Source: Alphaproteobacteria bacterium
GTDB lineage: Bacteria > Pseudomonadota > Alphaproteobacteria > GCA-2731375
Length of the DNA stretch: 35,681 nt
Direction: 5' to 3'
Assembly: GCA_030747035.1 (NCBI GenBank)
Contig: JASLLM010000014.1
Coordinates: 1-35,681, forward strand
Shown here: positions 32,809 to 35,681 of the stretch, piece after piece
Position numbering within the stretch: the stretch's first letter is position 1
Layout: each line of letters starts with the position of its first letter
Position numbers and translations under genes: made by a program
The notes under the pieces: model-generated
Seen by the model: only the letters and a program-made list of their open reading frames with translations
What the model was told of the DNA's origin: nothing
The model's database searches: none

Positions 32809-34440
32809 ATGACCGACCGCCTTACCGTTCACGACCCCCGAGGTTACCCACCGAAGGTGACCGGCAAGCGCCTGGCGCCGCGGCTGGAAAGCCTGGACGG
32901 CAAGGTGGTCTATCTGGTCGATTGTTTGTTCGATAATTCGGCGGCCTTCATGGACCAGATGCAGGACTGGTTCTCGCACAACCTGCCGGCGGTCGAGACC
33001 CGGATCATCAGACCGCGCGAAAGCTGGGTCGACGATCCGGACATGCGTACGGCGATCAGTAAATCCGGTGACGCGGCGATCCTTGGGGTGGGCTTGTGAA
33101 GCAGCTGTAGCCCGACGGTCGTCGGGCTGGCCTCATCCCTCGAAGAAGGCGGCGTTCCCACCATCGCCCTGCATACCTCCACCTTTGCCGAGTTGTGCCG
33201 CTCCACGGCGCTGGCCAACGGCACGCCGACCCAGCGCCAGGCCTTCGTGCCGCAGCCGGTGGTTGGCCGGACGCCGGCGCAATTGCGCGGCTATATCGAA
33301 GGCCTGGATCCAATCTCCAACCGCCCCGTCATGCAGGAGATAATCGAAGGCCTGGCCAACCCCCTGAACGACAACGACCTGAAGGACATGAGCTTCGAGC
33401 GCTCCACGCCACGCCTGCTCCCGCCCAGCGGCGAGGCCGATCTGGAGCAACTTTTCATGGACAATCGCTGGACCGATTTCCAGCCGATCGTGCTGCCGAT
33501 CGAGGCGCGGGTGGCGGCGATGCTGGCAGGCACCAGCCATGGGCCGGATGAAACGGTGGGACAATTGCGCCCGACCTTTTTCCGTGAAGCCTGGGAGTCC
33601 ACTGTCGAGAAAGTCGCCGTCAACGCGGTCATGGCCGGCGCCCGGCCGGAATATTTCCCCGTCATCCTGGCGCTAGCGGCCAGCGGTATCACGGCGCGCC
33701 AGAGCAGCACGAATTCTTTTGGCATGATCTCCGTCGTCAACGGCCCGATCCGCCACGAGATCGGCATGAATTGCGGCATCGGTGCCATGGGCCCATACAA
33801 TCACGCCAACGCGGCCATAGGGCGGGCCTACGGGCTATTGTCGCAGAACCTGCAGGGCGGCTCGGTCCCGGGCGATACCTATATGGGCTCGCTCGGCAAC
33901 TGGTATGCCCAGGGCGCCACCTTCGCCGAGAACGAGGAAGCCAGTCCCTGGACGCCATTGCATGTGCAAAAGGGCTTCAAGCCGGAGGACAGCACCGTCA
34001 GTATCTTCGTCGGGGGCTGGTATACCCAGGCCGGATACGGCCCGCGCGAGACCTGGCGGGAGAAACTGCGCCGGACCTTCCGGGCCTGCGAGCCTTATCA
34101 GCCGCCGGTCTTCGTGATGGATCCGTTGTCCGCGCGCGGCTTCGTGGCGGAAGGTTTCGACAGCAAGGAAAAGCTGATCGAATGGTGTGCCGAGAACGCG
34201 GAAATGCCGGCGCGGGAATATTGGGACGATCTATGGGTGCAGACCCTGTTGCGGCCGCACGCGGTGGCCGGCGTCGAGCCCTATGCTTCCAGGCTGAAGG
34301 CGGCGCCGGACGAGTTGGTCAAGCTGTGGCAGCCGGAACAGATCAATATCGTCGTCACGGGGGGTGAAACGCAGCCGGCCTGGAAGATGTTCGGCGGCGC
34401 CTGGCGCAATTCCACCTTTTCCGTCGATAGCTGGCGCTGA
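32809..34440 (+). CDS. UGSC-family selenoprotein with in-frame UGA (Sec97)
   Basis: The frame is open from ATG 32809 (AGGAG at 32798-32802) to TGA 34438-34440, apart from one TGA at 33097-33099. Read as selenocysteine this gives 543 residues with the motif Sec97-Ser-Ser-Cys100 after A-I-L-G-V-G-L. This context, with L-D-G-K-V-V-Y-L-V-D upstream and E-G-G-V-P-T-I-A-L-H downstream, matches the UGSC (seleno)protein family, where Sec or Cys begins a redox U-x-x-C. Family patterns continue past the TGA in the same frame, so a stop or pseudogene is unlikely. The C-terminal part (T-V-E-K-V-A-V-N-A-V-M-A-G and G-P-I-R-H-E-I-G-M-N) is a second conserved domain of unknown role. No signal peptide. The host must have selA, selB, selC and selD elsewhere. 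The reaction is unknown; reductive thiol chemistry is inferred. Confidence 0.88.
33097..33128 (+). promoter_or_regulatory. Bacterial SECIS hairpin following the Sec UGA
   Basis: After the TGA (33097-33099), 17 bases lead to the tetraloop GGTC (33117-33120). The loop is closed by a perfect 8-base stem, AGCCCGAC (33109-33116) with GTCGGGCT (33121-33128). Bacterial SECIS elements need a short stem-loop about 16-37 bases after the UGA with G in the first two loop positions; both rules are met. The E. coli fdhF element has the same GGUC loop 18 bases after its UGA (from memory). The hairpin lies inside the coding sequence, as is normal for bacteria. Confidence 0.85.
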
Positions 34441-34446
34441 CCCGGA

Positions 34447-35613
34447 TCAGACGGCGACGCCGGCCTTGAGGCCCTCCAGCACGGCCTCCTCCACCGTGCG
34501 CGCCGCCAGGCAGTCGCCAACCGTGAACACATCGCCGCTGAAATCAGCCAGCCGCTGGCCAAGTTCGTCGGCCGGTTCGTGGCCCAGCGCCAGCACCACC
34601 GTGTCGACCTGGTCACAGACGATCGCCTCGCCCGAGGACAAATGCCGCAGATAGGCGCTGTCGGCATCGACGCCATGCAGGCCGGCATAGGGGATCACTT
34701 CAACACCGAGTGAGCGCAGCAGGCCGTTGGCATGATCGCGCATATAGTTCTGCATGCGCTGGCCCGCGACCGGACCGTTCAGGCAAAGCCGCACGCGGCA
34801 TCCGTCGCGCGCCAGCTTTTCCGCCAAACCAGTACCGATCCAGTCGCACCGCCAATCGGCGATCAGCACGCTGTTGCCACATTGGCCTCGCCCCGGATCA
34901 CCTGCCAGGCATCGATGACATGGCCTTCCGCCATCCCTTCTATGGCCGGCACATACGGCCGCGCGCCGGTCGCCAGAATGATAGCCTCGGGCGCTTGCTC
35001 CGCCACCAACTCGGGCGTCACTTCGGTCCGTTTGATCACTTCGACCCCGGCGAGTTCGATCTCGCGTTCGAAATTGGTGACCAACCCGCCGAACTCGGCC
35101 CGCCCCGGCAACAACTGCGCCAACAGAACCTGCCCGCCCAGGCGCGCGGATTTCTCATACAGCGTGACCTGGTGACCGCGCCGGGACGCGACCATCGCCG
35201 CCTTCATGCCGCCCGGTCCACCGCCGACAACCATCACGCGGCGCGGATGTTCCGCCGGTGTGATGTCACCGTAGATAAGCTCCCGTCCGGTCTCGGGATG
35301 CTGAATGCACGAAATCGAATAGCCGGCTTGCATGCGGCCGATACAGGCCTGATTGCAGGCGATGCAGGCGCGGATATCGTCGCCGTGGCCCGTGCGCGCC
35401 TTGTTCGCCATTTCGGGGTCGGCGATCATCGCCCGGGTCATGCCGCACATATCGGCCTGGCCCGAGGCGAGAATTTGCTCGGCGGTCTGGGGTTGATTGA
35501 TGCGGCCGGCCACGAATACGGGTTTCGAAACCCTGGCCTTGACCGCCGCGGCGAAAGGCGCGACGTAGCCTGTCTCCACCAGCATCGGCGGCACGATGTG
35601 ATAGGCGCTGGAT
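34447..35613 (-). pseudogene. Broken NADH:flavin oxidoreductase (2,4-dienoyl-CoA reductase/TMADH type), 5' lost and frameshifted
   Basis: Two minus-strand pieces make the C-terminal part of one Fe-S flavoenzyme. The upstream piece starts mid-barrel (Y-H-I-V-P-P-M), has a four-cysteine cluster C-I-A-C-N-Q-A-C followed by C after 11 residues, and the FAD motif V-V-G-G-G-P-G-G-M. It ends early near 34863. The downstream piece (34447-34869) continues in another frame with V-L-I-A-D-W. Adding one G at about 34876 joins them smoothly as V-G-N-S-V-L-I-A-D. So either a base was lost or this is a sequencing error. The first 230-250 residues are missing at the point where a transposase end begins. The intact enzyme would use FMN, FAD and [4Fe-4S] to reduce enoyl or amine substrates. 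Confidence 0.85.
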
Positions 35614-35681
35614 TCACATCTCAAGTGCAATTCTGAGGTTTTCGATGAAAGCTTCGGCGGGCGTTTGATATCCGAGGCATT
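35614..35681 (-). mobile_element. C-terminal end of an IS transposase (IS30- or IS3-like), runs off right edge
   Basis: On the minus strand an open frame enters from the right edge and ends at TGA 35614-35616. The last 21 residues include C-L-G-Y-Q-T-P-A-E-A-F and N-L-R. The L-G-Y-x-T-P-x-E motif is typical of the tail of DDE integrase-core transposases of IS30 and IS3/IS481 families; the preceding Cys favours IS30. The terminal inverted repeat should lie within a few tens of bases of the stop, close to the break in the flavin oxidoreductase. Exact boundaries and any target duplication cannot be set without the other end. Confidence 0.75.

Noticed and set aside
32809-33099. A complete 96-residue gene ending at TGA 33097-33099, or a nonsense-mutated pseudogene
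   Set aside because: The same frame continues for 446 more codons with family-conserved sequence, the TGA sits at the family's Sec/Cys position, and a SECIS-like hairpin follows at the right distance.
35600-35630. A minus-strand start at 35630 for the flavin oxidoreductase
   Set aside because: The first residues of that frame are read from the transposase end in another frame; the flavin enzyme sequence begins in mid-barrel, so this is a chimeric reading, not a true start.

Overview
The window looks like chromosomal DNA of a GC-rich alphaproteobacterium, probably of Rhodospirillales type. The grounds are a DUF2336 protein (a family found mainly in alphaproteobacteria), dense short operons with overlapping ATGA, GTGA or TTGA junctions, and frequent GTG or TTG starts. 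I see no rRNA, tRNA, CRISPR array or phage module. A piece of an insertion sequence lies at the right edge.

Layout. 1-5384: the end of an amidase, then a minus operon (COG3618-type amidohydrolase, TSUP permease, LLM flavin oxidoreductase) back to back with a plus group (alpha/beta hydrolase, SDR, NIPSNAP protein). 5385-6934: a type III polyketide synthase coupled to an isoprenylcysteine-methyltransferase-like membrane protein. 7265-19801: a catabolic island. It has a plus operon (amidohydrolase, AMP-forming acyl-CoA ligase, DapA-family aldolase/lyase, 3-hydroxyanthranilate 3,4-dioxygenase), a minus operon (three-subunit molybdenum hydroxylase, ACMSD-like decarboxylase, lipoprotein) and a plus pair (M20 hydrolase, PaaK-like CoA ligase). 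Together these suggest hydroxylation, CoA activation and extradiol cleavage of an aromatic or N-heteroaromatic compound; the substrate is not evident. 19872-22441: an oligopeptide-type binding protein and a P1/DmpA peptidase. 22442-24253: an Rrf2 regulator with a clear promoter and operator, followed by an NDH-2-like flavoprotein. 24250-27739: MFS transporter, histidine kinase and SAM hydrolase. 27793-30313: psuG, a glutathione transferase, two large palindromes and spermidine synthase. 30426-32570: a DUF2336 protein and an SDR.

The most notable locus is 32809-34440. It reads as one 543-residue protein of the UGSC (seleno)protein family with an in-frame TGA at residue 97, followed by Ser-Ser-Cys. 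Seventeen nucleotides after the TGA there is a GGTC tetraloop on a perfect 8-bp stem, a very good bacterial SECIS candidate. I read the TGA as selenocysteine. The adjacent minus-strand Fe-S flavin oxidoreductase is broken by an insertion sequence on one side and by a one-base frameshift inside.

All calls come from reading the sequence and from family knowledge; no database search was run.
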